DNA from: Apium graveolens
Taxonomy: Eukaryota; Streptophyta; Magnoliopsida; Apiales; Apiaceae
DNA: 64,000 bases
Reading direction: 5' to 3'
Assembly (NCBI RefSeq): GCF_009905375.1
Contig: NW_027418097.1
Coordinates: 1 to 64,000, forward strand
In this document: positions 45,853-59,397 of the stretch, one piece after another
How the letters are laid out: each line of letters opens with the position of its first letter
Numbering within the stretch: the first letter of the stretch is position 1
Program-made: the position numbers and the translations under genes
Notes under the pieces: model-generated
What the model was told of the DNA's origin: nothing
The model's database searches: none
What the model saw: the letters and a program-made list of their open reading frames with translations, nothing else

Positions 45853-48800
45853 TGTCACACCCCCAACTTAAATAGCAAAATAATTATAGCTATTACATCA
45901 TTTTAATGAGTATTACACAACCAAAATCCAAGATCTTACAGTTTAGGGTTTGGAACAGCCCAACACTACCAACTATTACATCTGATTACAAATACCGAGT
46001 CCTCACACAACTATTATTACTTATTCTACCTGAGCTCGAACATAAGCATCAGCATCACAGGTCTTACGGGCAGTCTGCTTGAATCTAACCATGGCTGCTA
46101 GCTGTAATATCAGGGTAAAGCAAGAAGTGAGCCAAAAGCTCAACAAGTGCTAACAATACAACGCAAAGCATAAATCGAGATATACCTTTAGGAATGACAA
46201 TGGAATGACATAATTAATGATAATCGAGAGATAAAACTTATGTGAGTTGGCATCATTTTGCTTGCATCAAAACAAATTAAAACCATTCTTAATCAAAATC
46301 ATTTTATGACGCTACGGATTACAGCCGGTGATCAGCCGCGAAGTAATCCCGAACCTCGCTGGGTTCTAAAACATTATTGGGAATCCCTAGGCAACTTTTA
46401 AGCCTAATATAAGTGTGGAAAGGACTCGCGTCTCAGTCCAGATCCACCATTCAAGAAAACATTTGTCCCCCTTTGGGACTGAAAAATCCACCTTTTATTC
46501 ATTTTGAAAACTGATGCCGATTTATGACAAAATCTCTTTTGACTGAAATCATTTTTTTATCAGGGGATTATAGATCAACTTGAAACACTGGAAATATGAC
46601 ACTAAATCTCAGGGCCATGATCCACTAGACTTTACTATATTAGGGTAATCGAGAGATTTCCATAAACAAGAATTTTGACAAGGAAATTAAGCAAGGCTAT
46701 TGGATAATATGAAAGAGTAATGCCAAACTAGGCTTAAAGCAATGGTTGTAGACAAGGTATAGGTATTAGAACATCAAAAAGATAAGCATCACTGGTTCCA
46801 ATAGGATAGAGGTGCTAAAATATAAAGGAAGTGATCATCAGCTCAAGATATAACAGGGTATCAAGCTTTAGGGTAAGGATAGGGTTATCAAACAATCATG
46901 AATGAATTTAAGAAAAGATTGGCTTTTAGGTATCAAGATAAAGTTTCTATCGAGGTTATTTCAAGAGTTGAATCAAAGCATCAGGGTGCAACATCAAGAT
47001 TTCTCAGGGATCAATAGCATGATAATCAAAAGGATCAATAAGGTATTATAACACATCTCTATTTTATCATGGCATTAAACTATCATGAAAGACTTTTGAA
47101 CTACTTGCAATACGTACTCGAGGGTTCATGGCATCTCTATGTAACTCAAAGATAAACAAAAGATACTCTTGATTTAAATATATCAAAATGACTCAGGATA
47201 ATTGCATCGATACATATATGAACTGTTTACAGTAAATGCGAAGGTCAAGTTGAATCACTTGCCTTGAGATAGACTGGTCTGGTCTGACTGGTAGGAGCAA
47301 CAATTGGAGCTTCACTCGACTTTTATGGCAAGTTTTCCCTCGTCTCGAGATCCTACATAAATAATAATAATCCTCATTATAATATATTCTTTCCATCTTA
47401 ACCTATTTACAACCCGAAATTAAACATGGATGGCACTTAGGCCTATACACATTTAATTCATATCCACCATTTATATTTTCAAATGTACACACGTAGCCAC
47501 ATAATCACATATCGTATATTAATACCAAATAACATCATATACACCATAATGCCACACTAGGCTTGGATGATCTCGACTCACCACTTAAGTTACTTGGTCG
47601 CTAACTAAACGAAGTCTTCGAATTTGGGCTTCCTAACTCAATGTGCCTTTCCTAAATTATCCAAAACCTATTGACCCTCACTTGTGCCTTTTGCTCTACT
47701 GACCTTATACTATCTTACAACTATGGTGGTCGACCTAATACTCACTTCTAAGTGTCCTAAAACTATGTGATAAGTGAAAGTGCTCACTGGTGCAAATTTC
47801 AGAATGGTAACTAAGGTTTCTTGAGTGCATTAGACACTCTTAAACTACAAGTTTTTCTTCAAAATTTTTTACACAAGACTCTCCTGACCTAAGGGCATCT
47901 CACAAGCTTGATGTGGCTCAAAGGCCTGGCTTGGGCCTTCTTGGGCCTAAGCTAAAAGTCCAAGGTACCCCTGTTTTTCTGGGCAGAAAATGCCCTGACT
48001 TGAATTAACTTGTGACACATGGTTCTAGCTCATATCCTATGAACTATGGTTGGAAAAACTTCTCTGACATACCCTCTAACTAAGGCCCAATTGGGCCTAA
48101 TGAGGGCCTACCCATGACATGGCCAAATCTCCCTATTTCTAAGTTGCAACAAAACTGTCCCCTGCTGGACAGATTTTGTTATTCTACTTGTGCACCTAAC
48201 CAAATGACATGCAAACCTCCAACCAACTCCTAAAACCTATTATATACTCCCCATACTAACTTCTGGTGGCTTGGGCCTCAAAGTGCACATCAATGACATG
48301 GTCAAAACTCACTCTAAACCTCAGGGTACTAGACTGATTTTTCTGCAGAAACTATAACTCTCATTTTCCAAGGTTTTGACTTGACAAACCCAATTATCAA
48401 CAACTAAATACTTAAACCAAGACCTATACTTGGTATTCTACTGAACTAACTCCCTTTTTCTGAAAATAACCTTGGTGAGATCATCCTTACCTAAGGTGCA
48501 ACTATGGCAAAACAAAAGAGACTACTCTTAACAAATCGCAAATCTTCATGCTTTTGAAATAACAAGATATATATTTTTATAAAAGATAACCACAAATTAT
48601 TACCATGCAACAAGAAGCATAAATCAATATTATCACATTATTCCTACTGAAATTAAGGCTCACTAACAAAATCTTTTCCAAATGATCAAAATCTTACAAC
48701 AAACTAAGAGAATTCCACATGCATGCATGCCTTCGGGTTTTTCAAACCAAAACAACATATTTTCTACATATATTCCATCTTAAAATTGACATGCAAGCCT

Positions 48801-49899
48801 AGCATAAGGTATACCTAGATGATCACTTAGCATGCAAGGAGTTTTATCAAATTTTCACCACAAAATTCAAGTCATTATCACATAAACATGCAAAAATTGA
48901 ACAAAACAACAAGAATGATTTCAAGGACCATTCATTCGGCTCCCATATGGTCATGGCCGAATGAAATGGATGGAAATGGCCATTAAATCATCAAGAGTTT
49001 CCTTCTCAAGACTTGGCACTTATCCATTTATTGTAGTCCTCTCGAAAACAACCTTAAATCCATAAGAATCAAGATTGTATTTTGAGTTTCACTAAAACCT
49101 TTACATGCAACCCTTAAACTTAAACTTTCTACTCAAAACTCTTTGAAATATGAATGATCATGATATAGGAAGTAATATTTACTTGTATGGAAGGTGGAAA
49201 CTTGAATGTGGAATGAAGAAAAGGGGAGGGGGTAGGTTTTCGGCTAAAAACCCGAGAGGAGAGGGGGAGGGCCGAGAGGAGAGGGAGGAGGGAGGAGAAG
49301 TGTGGAAATGGTGGAGTGAAAGTGGTGTGTTTGTCATGTTTACTTGGTTTTTATTTGCCCATAAGTGAGTGGATGAGAGAAATTACAATAGTAACCTTCC
49401 AATCTTAGTTAGGTAGATTTGCATGCAAGGACAAAATAGTAATGTGGCTAGTAAAATGAAAGTGAGTGGGGTTGGAATTGCCCTCCTTGCCCCTTGGTTG
49501 AATAGAAGAGAGTTTGCATGCAAGGGTAATCATGTAATTTGATAATTATTAAGCAACTAATTTCCAAAGATTTATTTTTATATAATAAAATACAAGTTCA
49601 AAAATTATAAAATTTATACCATAAAATAACTTGGATTTTTAGAGACTTTATAAAATCATTTTCAAAATTTTTGTGAACAAAATGTCTTTTAAAAGAAAAT
49701 TTTTCCAAAGCTTAGAACATTCCTTATAAATCAAAAATAAAGAAATTAAATAAATTCTTGCTTTGAAAAATCATATACTACCCAAAGCAAATTTATAATG
49801 CAGAAATTTTCACTCACACAAACGTACAAGCATTGAATATATTTTTATTTAACTTAATATTATTCACAAATAATATTACATAAAATGCCGGTCGTAACA
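45853..49899 (-). repeat. Tekay/Del-type gypsy 3' LTR, 4047 bp
   Basis: It runs from TGTCACACCCCC to GGTCGTAACA. The partner is 55352-59392. By eye they differ at about seven bases (near 46323, 46786, 47191, 47285, 48476, 48559 and 49893) and by a 6-base indel (GAACTG, near 47220). It contains the perfect palindrome GGCCCAATTGGGCC (48084-48097) and a purine-rich tract (49254-49300). The 72-codon frame at 49150 recurs in the partner LTR only because the LTRs are copies. Confidence 0.97.
49254..49300. repeat. GA-rich tract in the Tekay LTR
   Basis: A run almost wholly of G and A with repeated GAGAGGAGAGGG. It is CT-rich in the element's own direction. The same tract is at 58747-58793 in the other LTR. 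Confidence 0.8.
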
Positions 49900-49900
49900 T

Positions 49901-49916
49901 CCTCTCCCCCTTAAGG
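49901..49916 (-). other. Polypurine tract of the Tekay element
   Basis: The minus strand reads CCTTAAGGGGGAGAGG, one base before the 3' LTR. It is the expected plus-strand primer. Confidence 0.85.
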
Positions 49917-49933
49917 GATTCTGTCCCCAGAAT

Positions 49934-52900
49934 CTAAGAGAACAGATGAGGATACCGGGAACGCATATCAGACTCTAACTCCCAAGTCGACTCTTCGACC
50001 TTAGGGTTCCTCCAAAGTACTTTCACTAACTTTACTGATTTATTTCTAAGACTCTTTACTTGCCAGTCGAGTACTTTAACCGGTTGCTCCACAAATGACA
50101 GGTCTGCCTGAATTTCTACAGGTTCATATTCTATCACATGGCTAGCGTCAGGATTGTACTTCTTAAGCAACGACACATGGAACACATTATGCACATGCTG
50201 ATACTGAGGTGGTAAGGCCAACTCGTAGGCCACCTTTCCTACTTGACTCAAAATCTCAAAAGGACCTACGTATCTAGGTGCTAACTTTCCTTTCTTGCCA
50301 AATCTTATCAACCCTTTCCTAGGTGACACTTTTAGCAACACAGCTTCGCTAATTTGGAATTGAACATCCTTACGCGCTGGATCCGCATACTTCCTCTGTC
50401 TATCTTGAGCAGCAAGCAACCTTTTCTGAATTAACTTGACTGAGTCATGCAACTGTTGTACCAATTCTGAGCCGAGAATTCTTCCTTCTCCTACTTCATC
50501 CCAACTTGTTGGTGATCTACATTTTCGGCCGTACAAAGCTTCATATGGTGGCATGCCGATACTGGAATGATAGCTGTTGTTATATGAAAATTCAATTAAT
50601 GGCAGGTGGTCGTCCCAACTTCCAGCAAAATCGATTGCACAACTGCGCAACATGTCTTCAATTGTTTGAATTTTTCTTTCACTCTGGCCATCAGTCTGCG
50701 GGTGATACGCCGTGCTCATATTCAACTTCGTGCCAAGACATTCCTGGAATTGCTTCCAGAATCTTGAGTTAAATCGGGGATCTCTGTCTGAAACTATTGA
50801 TACAGGTACTCCATGCCTTAATACGATTTCGTGCACATACAGATGAACCAACTTGTCCAGTGACGACTTCTCATTTATTGGAAGGAAATGCGCCGACTTC
50901 GTAAGACGATCAATTATAACCCATATTGCGTCATGTCCGGACTTTGTTCGTGGTAGTCCTACTATAAAGTCCATAGCGATATTTTCCCATTTCCATTCTG
51001 GAATCTTCAGGGGCTGAATTAATCCGCTTGGTCGTTGATGTTCTGCCTTTACTTTCTGACAGGTATAGCACTTTGCAACCCATTCTGCCACGTCTCTTTT
51101 CATATTTGGCCACCAAAAGTTCTTCTTTAAGTCTTGATACATCTTGGTGCTTCCCGGGTGGATTGAAAATTTCGAATGGTGGGCTTCATGGAGGATCTCA
51201 TTCTTTAATTCAGATACATGGGGAATCCATATTCTGGATGAAAACCTTAGTATTCCTTGCTCATCCCTTTTAGTATTAATCTCTTCTCCAGATAACTGAT
51301 TTTTCTCTTTTTCCATTACTTCCTCTTGATACTTCTTTATCTTTTCCAGTAGTGTTGGCTGAAAGGTCATTGCATGACAAACTTCTTTGACTTTCCCATA
51401 AGCACAAAGTTCCAATTCAAATTTTCCGATTTCTTCGGATAACTCTTTTGATGTTATCATTATATTCAATCTTTCCTTCCGACTCAGCGCATCGGCCACT
51501 ACGTTCGCCTTTCCAGGATGGTAATTTATCGAACAGTCATAGTCCTTAATCAATTCCAGCCATCTCCTCTGCCTCATATTGAGCTCTTTCTGAGTAAAAA
51601 TGTACTTTAAACTCTTGTGATCCGTGTAGATTTCACACTTTTCTCCATAGAGATAGTGTCTCCAAATCTTGAGTGCGAACACTATGGCGGCTAGTTCCAA
51701 GTCATGCGTCGGATACTTTAACTCGTGCGGCTTCAACTGTCTTGACGCATATGCTATTACCTTACTGTGTTGCATCAACACACAACCCAAACCCTTATGT
51801 GAAGCGTCGCTGAATATTACAAAATTCCCTTGATCATCGGGAAGTACCAACACCGGAGCTGTTACCAACTTCTGTTTTAACTCTTGAAAGCTATTTTCAC
51901 ATTCTGCACTCCATTCAAACTTTTGATTCTTTCTGGTTAACTTGGTCAATGGTGTGGCGATCTTCGAGAAATCCTTGACGAATCTTCTATAGTATCCGGC
52001 CAATCCTAGAAAACTTCGCACTTCCGTAGGAGTCCTTGGCCTCTCCCAACTCATAACTGCCTCAATCTTCGCCGGATCCACTTTAATTCCATCATTTCCA
52101 ATAACATGCCCCAAAAATTGAACTTCCTTTAACCAAAACTCACATTTGGTAAACTTGGCATACAACTTCTCTTGTCGGAGTATCTCCAATGCTATCCAGA
52201 GGTGCTGCATATGTTCTTCTTCCGATTTAGAATAAATAAGGATGTCATCAATAAATACCACGACAAATTTATCCAAATACTTCTTAAATACTCGATTCAT
52301 CAGATCCATGAATGCGGCCGGAGCGTTGGTCAATCCAAACGGCATTACTAGGAATTCATAATGCCCATATCTGGTCCTAAATGCGGTCTTGGGAATATCT
52401 TCTTCCTTGATCTTTAATTGATGGTATCCCGATCTCAAGTCAATCTTCGAAAAACATTTTGCTCCCTTTAACTGATCAAAAAGGTCATCTATCCTTGGTA
52501 GCGGGTAGCGGTTCTTGATCGTTACTTTATTCAACTCCCGGTAATCTATGCATAGACGCATACTCCCATCTTTCTTCTTCACAAAGAGAACAGGTGCTCC
52601 CCATGGCGACGTACTTGGTCGTATCACTCCCTTATCCAATAATTCTTGTAGCTGGCTCGCCAACTCTTTCATTTCTGCTGGTGCCATCCTATACGGAGCC
52701 TTTGAAACTGGTTCCGTGCCTGGAGCAAGGTTGATCTCGAACTCAATTTGTCGATCTGGTGGTAAGCCTGGTAGTTCGTCGGGAAACACATCGGGGAACT
52801 CATTAACTACAGGAATATCTTCCATGCTGGGGCTGCCTCTCTCTGAATCCACTACATATGCTAGGAACGACTCACAACCTTTTCTAAGTAACTTCTTAGC

Positions 52901-54547
52901 CTGAATAATTGTAAGAAATAGTCGCTCTTGCCTCTGTCCCTTAAATACTACCTTCTCTCCACTCTTCGTCTTTAAATACACTCTCTTGGTCTTACAATTT
53001 ATCTGAGCGCTATTCTCTCCTAACCAATCCATTCCTAAAATTATATCAAACTCTCCCAGCTTGAAGAGTATCAAGTCGGCCGAGAACTTATATCCCGAAA
53101 TATCAATCTCACATTTTGGACAAAATTGATTCACAGGAATCTTCTCTTGGTTCGCAATTACCACATTTACTACCTCACTCATAACCGTTTTATCACATTG
53201 GATCTTATCAACAAAAGATTCTGATATGAAAGATCTTGTGGCTCCCGAATCAATCAATACTTTGGCTTTGACATTATTGAGTAAAAGTGTACCTGCTATC
53301 ACCTCAGAATTCTGAACAGCATCTTTCATCTTTAGATCAAATGTCCTTGCTGTTGCTTGCGGGGTTGGTGCGGGTGGTGGAGGTAATGCCAATACCTCAG
53401 CTGGCACGCTTGCACTGGTACTTGCCACGTTCATCAGAGCTCTGACTGGTCCTGTTGCCTTACACTCCCTAGCCATGTGTCCAGTCTTCCCACATTTGTA
53501 GCACGTAACTCCTGGCTTCGGCATCTTGCACTCATTTGCCAAATGTCCCTTCTGATTGCACCTATAACAGGTCATACTCAGCTTATTGCATACTCCGGGG
53601 TGCCTTCTTCCACAGTGCTTGCATTCTGGCCTCTGGAACCTGTTTTCTCCAACTTGCCCTTGGCTTGCCTGATTGTTCCCTTTTGATTCTTGCCTTTTGC
53701 CCAAATTTCCTTTCCTTTGAAAATTTCCGCCCTTCTGGAAACCAATCCTCTTTACATTCCGATCTTGCGAACTTCCAGCTTCAGACTTTTCTCCATAAAA
53801 TGGAACCTTCCTCTTCTTGTTATCCCTCTCTTTCCTTGTCTGCATCCCATTATTCTCAATCAGAGCAGCTTTCTGTACTACTCCCGCATAAGTCTCAAGC
53901 TCAAACATAGCCACCCTATCTCTGATCCAAGGCTCCAATCCTTGCTGAAATTTCTTTGCTTTTTCTTCCTCAGTGCTGGTATACTTTGTCACAAACCTTG
54001 ACAACTCAGTGAACTTCTTCTCATATTCCAGTACAGTCATGTTCCCTTGTTTTAACTCAAGAAATTTTAGCTCCATCTGATTCTGCATGTACTTAGGGTA
54101 ATACTTGTCCAGAAATAACTTCTTAAATCTCTCCCAAGAAATCTGCTGAGTGACTTCCATAGCTTTTACTGATTCCCACCAATAAATGACTTCTCCCTTC
54201 AAGAAGTAAGTGGCATACAGCGTCTTCTGATCGTCTCCTAACTGTACCAACTCAAAAGCCCTTTCCATCTCCTTGATCCATGTGTTTGCTATCACTGGAT
54301 CAGTGGTATCATGAAATACAGGTGGATTCACACTCTGAAAAGCCTTGAAAGTGACAATTTGTCTTGGTGGTACTGGTGGTTCAGGTGGTTGATATGGCTC
54401 ACGGTTATCTTGGTTTTCAATTCGTTGTTGAAGAGTTAGTTGTTGTTGAGCTATAGCATTGGTTTGCTGTTGCAAGGTTTCCAGTAGTTGAAGAATGTTT
54501 GGGTCTGTGGTGAAGGTGGTTGTTGGGTTCTTCTTTTTGGGAGGCAT
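49934..54547 (-). CDS. Gag-pol polyprotein of a Tekay/Del-type gypsy chromovirus
   Basis: A single uninterrupted frame of 1537 residues starts at ATG 54547 ([10 protein letters not shown]). Domains in order: capsid (about 85-230); a cysteine-rich [12 protein letters not shown], then two CCHC zinc knuckles (about 327-362); and aspartic protease with D433-S-G. RT follows with [20 protein letters not shown] and the active site FIDDIL (D767, D768), then RNase H (FSDAS, D914) and the integrase HHCC finger (about 1118-1162). The integrase core is D1193, D1254, E1290 (D-x60-D-x35-E). The C-terminal chromodomain-like segment ([14 protein letters not shown], about 1490-1535) places it among chromoviruses. 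All catalytic residues I checked are present, so the element may still be mobile. It lies between PBS and polypurine tract inside nearly identical LTRs. Confidence 0.97.
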   Translation of the reverse strand: MPPKKKNPTTTFTTDPNILQLLETLQQQTNAIAQQQLTLQQRIENQDNREPYQPPEPPVPPRQIVTFKAFQSVNPPVFHDTTDPVIANTWIKEMERAFELVQLGDDQKTLYATYFLKGEVIYWWESVKAMEVTQQISWERFKKLFLDKYYPKYMQNQMELKFLELKQGNMTVLEYEKKFTELSRFVTKYTSTEEEKAKKFQQGLEPWIRDRVAMFELETYAGVVQKAALIENNGMQTRKERDNKKRKVPFYGEKSEAGSSQDRNVKRIGFQKGGNFQRKGNLGKRQESKGNNQASQGQVGENRFQRPECKHCGRRHPGVCNKLSMTCYRCNQKGHLANECKMPKPGVTCYKCGKTGHMARECKATGPVRALMNVASTSASVPAEVLALPPPPAPTPQATARTFDLKMKDAVQNSEVIAGTLLLNNVKAKVLIDSGATRSFISESFVDKIQCDKTVMSEVVNVVIANQEKIPVNQFCPKCEIDISGYKFSADLILFKLGEFDIILGMDWLGENSAQINCKTKRVYLKTKSGEKVVFKGQRQERLFLTIIQAKKLLRKGCESFLAYVVDSERGSPSMEDIPVVNEFPDVFPDELPGLPPDRQIEFEINLAPGTEPVSKAPYRMAPAEMKELASQLQELLDKGVIRPSTSPWGAPVLFVKKKDGSMRLCIDYRELNKVTIKNRYPLPRIDDLFDQLKGAKCFSKIDLRSGYHQLKIKEEDIPKTAFRTRYGHYEFLVMPFGLTNAPAAFMDLMNRVFKKYLDKFVVVFIDDILIYSKSEEEHMQHLWIALEILRQEKLYAKFTKCEFWLKEVQFLGHVIGNDGIKVDPAKIEAVMSWERPRTPTEVRSFLGLAGYYRRFVKDFSKIATPLTKLTRKNQKFEWSAECENSFQELKQKLVTAPVLVLPDDQGNFVIFSDASHKGLGCVLMQHSKVIAYASRQLKPHELKYPTHDLELAAIVFALKIWRHYLYGEKCEIYTDHKSLKYIFTQKELNMRQRRWLELIKDYDCSINYHPGKANVVADALSRKERLNIMITSKELSEEIGKFELELCAYGKVKEVCHAMTFQPTLLEKIKKYQEEVMEKEKNQLSGEEINTKRDEQGILRFSSRIWIPHVSELKNEILHEAHHSKFSIHPGSTKMYQDLKKNFWWPNMKRDVAEWVAKCYTCQKVKAEHQRPSGLIQPLKIPEWKWENIAMDFIVGLPRTKSGHDAIWVIIDRLTKSAHFLPINEKSSLDKLVHLYVHEIVLRHGVPVSIVSDRDPRFNSRFWKQFQECLGTKLNMSTAYHPQTDGQSERKIQTIEDMLRSCAIDFAGSWDDHLPLIEFSYNNSYHSSIGMPPYEALYGRKCRSPTSWDEVGEGRILGSELVQQLHDSVKLIQKRLLAAQDRQRKYADPARKDVQFQISEAVLLKVSPRKGLIRFGKKGKLAPRYVGPFEILSQVGKVAYELALPPQYQHVHNVFHVSLLKKYNPDASHVIEYEPVEIQADLSFVEQPVKVLDWQVKSLRNKSVKLVKVLWRNPKVEESTWELESDMRSRYPHLFS

Positions 54548-54857
54548 GATCCTGAAATAAGAGTTGTGTTATAACAAATATGAATGATAAAATGATTCGA
54601 GGGTATCGCATGGCATTCGCATTTACATATGGGGTCAAGTTTCCAAATTAAGCAGATATGATGATAAAACATAAAATAACAGTTGAGAGCAGATGGAACA
54701 ATAGCACATAATTATTGAAATTTTAAAGGTCACAGTACATAGGATTGGGACATAGTCTGATTCTAGAAATAACAGGCTTATTTAAAGGAAAGACGGAAAC
54801 AACTGGGGATTCCATAGAGTTTGATAGTACAACAACATGAAAGGTAAATGGAAAGAA

Positions 54858-55160
54858 CTAAGGCTCCACTCCATCTGAACGGAGCTTGGTAGTCTTTTCC
54901 TCTCGAAGCGTCTTCACAATGCTCTGGAGCTCATCCGCCACCATCTGAATGACATACTGGCTGGTACGGTCCCGGTGTGCTGGCATCTCCTCAAGCTTAG
55001 TGTTGACGTACCGAACCAAGGTCTCAAGTCTCGCAATCATCTGCTCCTTGGGCTTCCCTTCGTAGTTTCGGCTGTCCGGATACACGTTCTTCAGTCGGTC
55101 TATCAGTCGGTCGTACTTGCCCTGAAGCATGTCGAACTCGCGCCTCAACTCAGCATACAC
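54858..55160 (-). CDS. Small charged helical open frame in the Tekay leader, upstream of gag
   Basis: About 100 codons on the same strand as gag-pol, ending 310 bases before its ATG and starting about 190 bases inside the PBS. The first in-frame ATG is at 55130 (91 codons). Without it, the frame stays open upstream to at least 55232 and includes a Ser-rich HSSSSSGSDDTIAF. A T-rich stretch ending in TTTGTCAG just before CAAAGG (about 55215) looks like a splice acceptor. The product is rich in Lys, Arg and Glu with helix-like LRREFDMLQGKYDRLIDRL. I do not recognise a family. It could be a spliced N-terminal extension or a separate accessory protein. Confidence 0.5.
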   Translation of the reverse strand: MYAELRREFDMLQGKYDRLIDRLKNVYPDSRNYEGKPKEQMIARLETLVRYVNTKLEEMPAHRDRTSQYVIQMVADELQSIVKTLREEKTTKLRSDGVEP

Positions 55161-55334
55161 GGAGAAAGCAATAGTGTCGTCCGACCCAGAGGATGACGAG
55201 GAATGCGCCCTTTGCTGACAAACAATAAGAGGAGTATTAATAATAATTTACTTAACCTACTCTCTCGCATAATATCTATAACCTACACACAAATCCTATA
55301 ACCTATTTGGGCTGTCCAGGGACTCTAAACCGTA

Positions 55335-55346
55335 GCTCTGATACCA
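55335..55346 (-). other. Primer-binding site of the Tekay element
   Basis: The minus strand reads TGGTATCAGAGC, followed by TACGG, five bases inside the 5' LTR. It is complementary to initiator tRNA-Met. Confidence 0.9.
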
Positions 55347-55351
55347 AAACC

Positions 55352-58300
55352 TGTCACACCCCCAACTTAAATAGCAAAATAATTATAGCTATTACATCAT
55401 TTTAATGAGTATTACACAACCAAAATCCAAGATCTTACAGTTTAGGGTTTGGAACAGCCCAACACTACCAACTATTACATCTGATTACAAATACCGAGTC
55501 CTCACACAACTATTATTACTTATTCTACCTGAGCTCGAACATAAGCATCAGCATCACAGGTCTTACGGGCAGTCTGCTTGAATCTAACCATGGCTGCTAG
55601 CTGTAATATCAGGGTAAAGCAAGAAGTGAGCCAAAAGCTCAACAAGTGCTAACAATACAACGCAAAGCATAAATCGAGATATACCTTTAGGAATGACAAT
55701 GGAATGACATAATTAATGATAATCGAGAGATAAAACTTATGTGAGTTGGCATCATTTTGCTTGCATCAAAACAAATTAAAACCATTCTTAATCAAAATCA
55801 TTTTATGACGCTACGGATTACGGCCGGTGATCAGCCGCGAAGTAATCCCGAACCTCGCTGGGTTCTAAAACATTATTGGGAATCCCTAGGCAACTTTTAA
55901 GCCTAATATAAGTGTGGAAAGGACTCGCGTCTCAGTCCAGATCCACCATTCAAGAAAACATTTGTCCCCCTTTGGGACTGAAAAATCCACCTTTTATTCA
56001 TTTTGAAAACTGATGCCGATTTATGACAAAATCTCTTTTGACTGAAATCATTTTTTTATCAGGGGATTATAGATCAACTTGAAACACTGGAAATATGACA
56101 CTAAATCTCAGGGCCATGATCCACTAGACTTTACTATATTAGGGTAATCGAGAGATTTCCATAAACAAGAATTTTGACAAGGAAATTAAGCAAGGCTATT
56201 GGATAATATGAAAGAGTAATGCCAAACTAGGCTTAAAGCAATGGTTGTAGACAAGGTATAGGTATTAGAACATCAAGAAGATAAGCATCACTGGTTCCAA
56301 TAGGATAGAGGTGCTAAAATATAAAGGAAGTGATCATCAGCTCAAGATATAACAGGGTATCAAGCTTTAGGGTAAGGATAGGGTTATCAAACAATCATGA
56401 ATGAATTTAAGAAAAGATTGGCTTTTAGGTATCAAGATAAAGTTTCTATCGAGGTTATTTCAAGAGTTGAATCAAAGCATCAGGGTGCAACATCAAGATT
56501 TCTCAGGGATCAATAGCATGATAATCAAAAGGATCAATAAGGTATTATAACACATCTCTATTTTATCATGGCATTAAACTATCATGAAAGACTTTTGAAC
56601 TACTTGCAATACGTACTCGAGGGTTCATGGCATCTCTATGTAACTCAAAGATAAACAAAAGATACTCTTGATTTAAATATATCAAAATAACTCAGGATAA
56701 TTGCATCGATACATATATTTTACAGTAAATGCGAAGGTCAAGTTGAATCACTTGCCTTGAGATAGACTGGTCTGGTCTGATTGGTAGGAGCAACAATTGG
56801 AGCTTCACTCGACTTTTATGGCAAGTTTTCCCTCGTCTCGAGATCCTACATAAATAATAATAATCCTCATTATAATATATTCTTTCCATCTTAACCTATT
56901 TACAACCCGAAATTAAACATGGATGGCACTTAGGCCTATACACATTTAATTCATATCCACCATTTATATTTTCAAATGTACACACGTAGCCACATAATCA
57001 CATATCGTATATTAATACCAAATAACATCATATACACCATAATGCCACACTAGGCTTGGATGATCTCGACTCACCACTTAAGTTACTTGGTCGCTAACTA
57101 AACGAAGTCTTCGAATTTGGGCTTCCTAACTCAATGTGCCTTTCCTAAATTATCCAAAACCTATTGACCCTCACTTGTGCCTTTTGCTCTACTGACCTTA
57201 TACTATCTTACAACTATGGTGGTCGACCTAATACTCACTTCTAAGTGTCCTAAAACTATGTGATAAGTGAAAGTGCTCACTGGTGCAAATTTCAGAATGG
57301 TAACTAAGGTTTCTTGAGTGCATTAGACACTCTTAAACTACAAGTTTTTCTTCAAAATTTTTTACACAAGACTCTCCTGACCTAAGGGCATCTCACAAGC
57401 TTGATGTGGCTCAAAGGCCTGGCTTGGGCCTTCTTGGGCCTAAGCTAAAAGTCCAAGGTACCCCTGTTTTTCTGGGCAGAAAATGCCCTGACTTGAATTA
57501 ACTTGTGACACATGGTTCTAGCTCATATCCTATGAACTATGGTTGGAAAAACTTCTCTGACATACCCTCTAACTAAGGCCCAATTGGGCCTAATGAGGGC
57601 CTACCCATGACATGGCCAAATCTCCCTATTTCTAAGTTGCAACAAAACTGTCCCCTGCTGGACAGATTTTGTTATTCTACTTGTGCACCTAACCAAATGA
57701 CATGCAAACCTCCAACCAACTCCTAAAACCTATTATATACTCCCCATACTAACTTCTGGTGGCTTGGGCCTCAAAGTGCACATCAATGACATGGTCAAAA
57801 CTCACTCTAAACCTCAGGGTACTAGACTGATTTTTCTGCAGAAACTATAACTCTCATTTTCCAAGGTTTTGACTTGACAAACCCAATTATCAACAACTAA
57901 ATACTTAAACCAAGACCTATACTTGGTATTCTACTGAACTAACTCCCTTTTTCTCAAAATAACCTTGGTGAGATCATCCTTACCTAAGGTGCAACTATGG
58001 CAAAACAAAAGAGACTACTCTTAACAAATCGCAAATCTTCATGCTTTTGAAACAACAAGATATATATTTTTATAAAAGATAACCACAAATTATTACCATG
58101 CAACAAGAAGCATAAATCAATATTATCACATTATTCCTACTGAAATTAAGGCTCACTAACAAAATCTTTTCCAAATGATCAAAATCTTACAACAAACTAA
58201 GAGAATTCCACATGCATGCATGCCTTCGGGTTTTTCAAACCAAAACAACATATTTTCTACATATATTCCATCTTAAAATTGACATGCAAGCCTAGCATAA

Positions 58301-59392
58301 GGTATACCTAGATGATCACTTAGCATGCAAGGAGTTTTATCAAATTTTCACCACAAAATTCAAGTCATTATCACATAAACATGCAAAAATTGAACAAAAC
58401 AACAAGAATGATTTCAAGGACCATTCATTCGGCTCCCATATGGTCATGGCCGAATGAAATGGATGGAAATGGCCATTAAATCATCAAGAGTTTCCTTCTC
58501 AAGACTTGGCACTTATCCATTTATTGTAGTCCTCTCGAAAACAACCTTAAATCCATAAGAATCAAGATTGTATTTTGAGTTTCACTAAAACCTTTACATG
58601 CAACCCTTAAACTTAAACTTTCTACTCAAAACTCTTTGAAATATGAATGATCATGATATAGGAAGTAATATTTACTTGTATGGAAGGTGGAAACTTGAAT
58701 GTGGAATGAAGAAAAGGGGAGGGGGTAGGTTTTCGGCTAAAAACCCGAGAGGAGAGGGGGAGGGCCGAGAGGAGAGGGAGGAGGGAGGAGAAGTGTGGAA
58801 ATGGTGGAGTGAAAGTGGTGTGTTTGTCATGTTTACTTGGTTTTTATTTGCCCATAAGTGAGTGGATGAGAGAAATTACAATAGTAACCTTCCAATCTTA
58901 GTTAGGTAGATTTGCATGCAAGGACAAAATAGTAATGTGGCTAGTAAAATGAAAGTGAGTGGGGTTGGAATTGCCCTCCTTGCCCCTTGGTTGAATAGAA
59001 GAGAGTTTGCATGCAAGGGTAATCATGTAATTTGATAATTATTAAGCAACTAATTTCCAAAGATTTATTTTTATATAATAAAATACAAGTTCAAAAATTA
59101 TAAAATTTATACCATAAAATAACTTGGATTTTTAGAGACTTTATAAAATCATTTTCAAAATTTTTGTGAACAAAATGTCTTTTAAAAGAAAATTTTTCCA
59201 AAGCTTAGAACATTCCTTATAAATCAAAAATAAAGAAATTAAATAAATTCTTGCTTTGAAAAATCATATACTACCCAAAGCAAATTTATAATGCAGAAAT
59301 TTTCACTCACACAAACGTACAAGCATTGAATATATTTTTATTTAACTTAATATTATTCACAAATAATATTACATAAAATGCCGGTAGTAACA
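55352..59392 (-). repeat. Tekay/Del-type gypsy 5' LTR, 4041 bp
   Basis: It runs from TGTCACACCCCC to GGTAGTAACA and is the 5' LTR because the element reads on the minus strand. The six-base length difference from the left LTR is one indel (missing GAACTG after 56719). Confidence 0.97.
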
Positions 59393-59397
59393 TGAAT
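59393..59397. repeat. Target-site duplication of the Tekay insertion, right copy
   Basis: TGAAT, one mismatch from TGAAC on the left. Confidence 0.8.

Noticed and set aside
50506..54001. Plus-strand frames of 60-124 codons across 50506-54001
   Set aside because: They are antisense shadows of the intact gag-pol and match no family.
49150..58861. A 72-codon frame present twice (49150 and 58643) with a Gly/Arg/Glu-rich part
   Set aside because: It lies in the two Tekay LTRs on the strand opposite to the element; the composition comes from the GA-rich tract.
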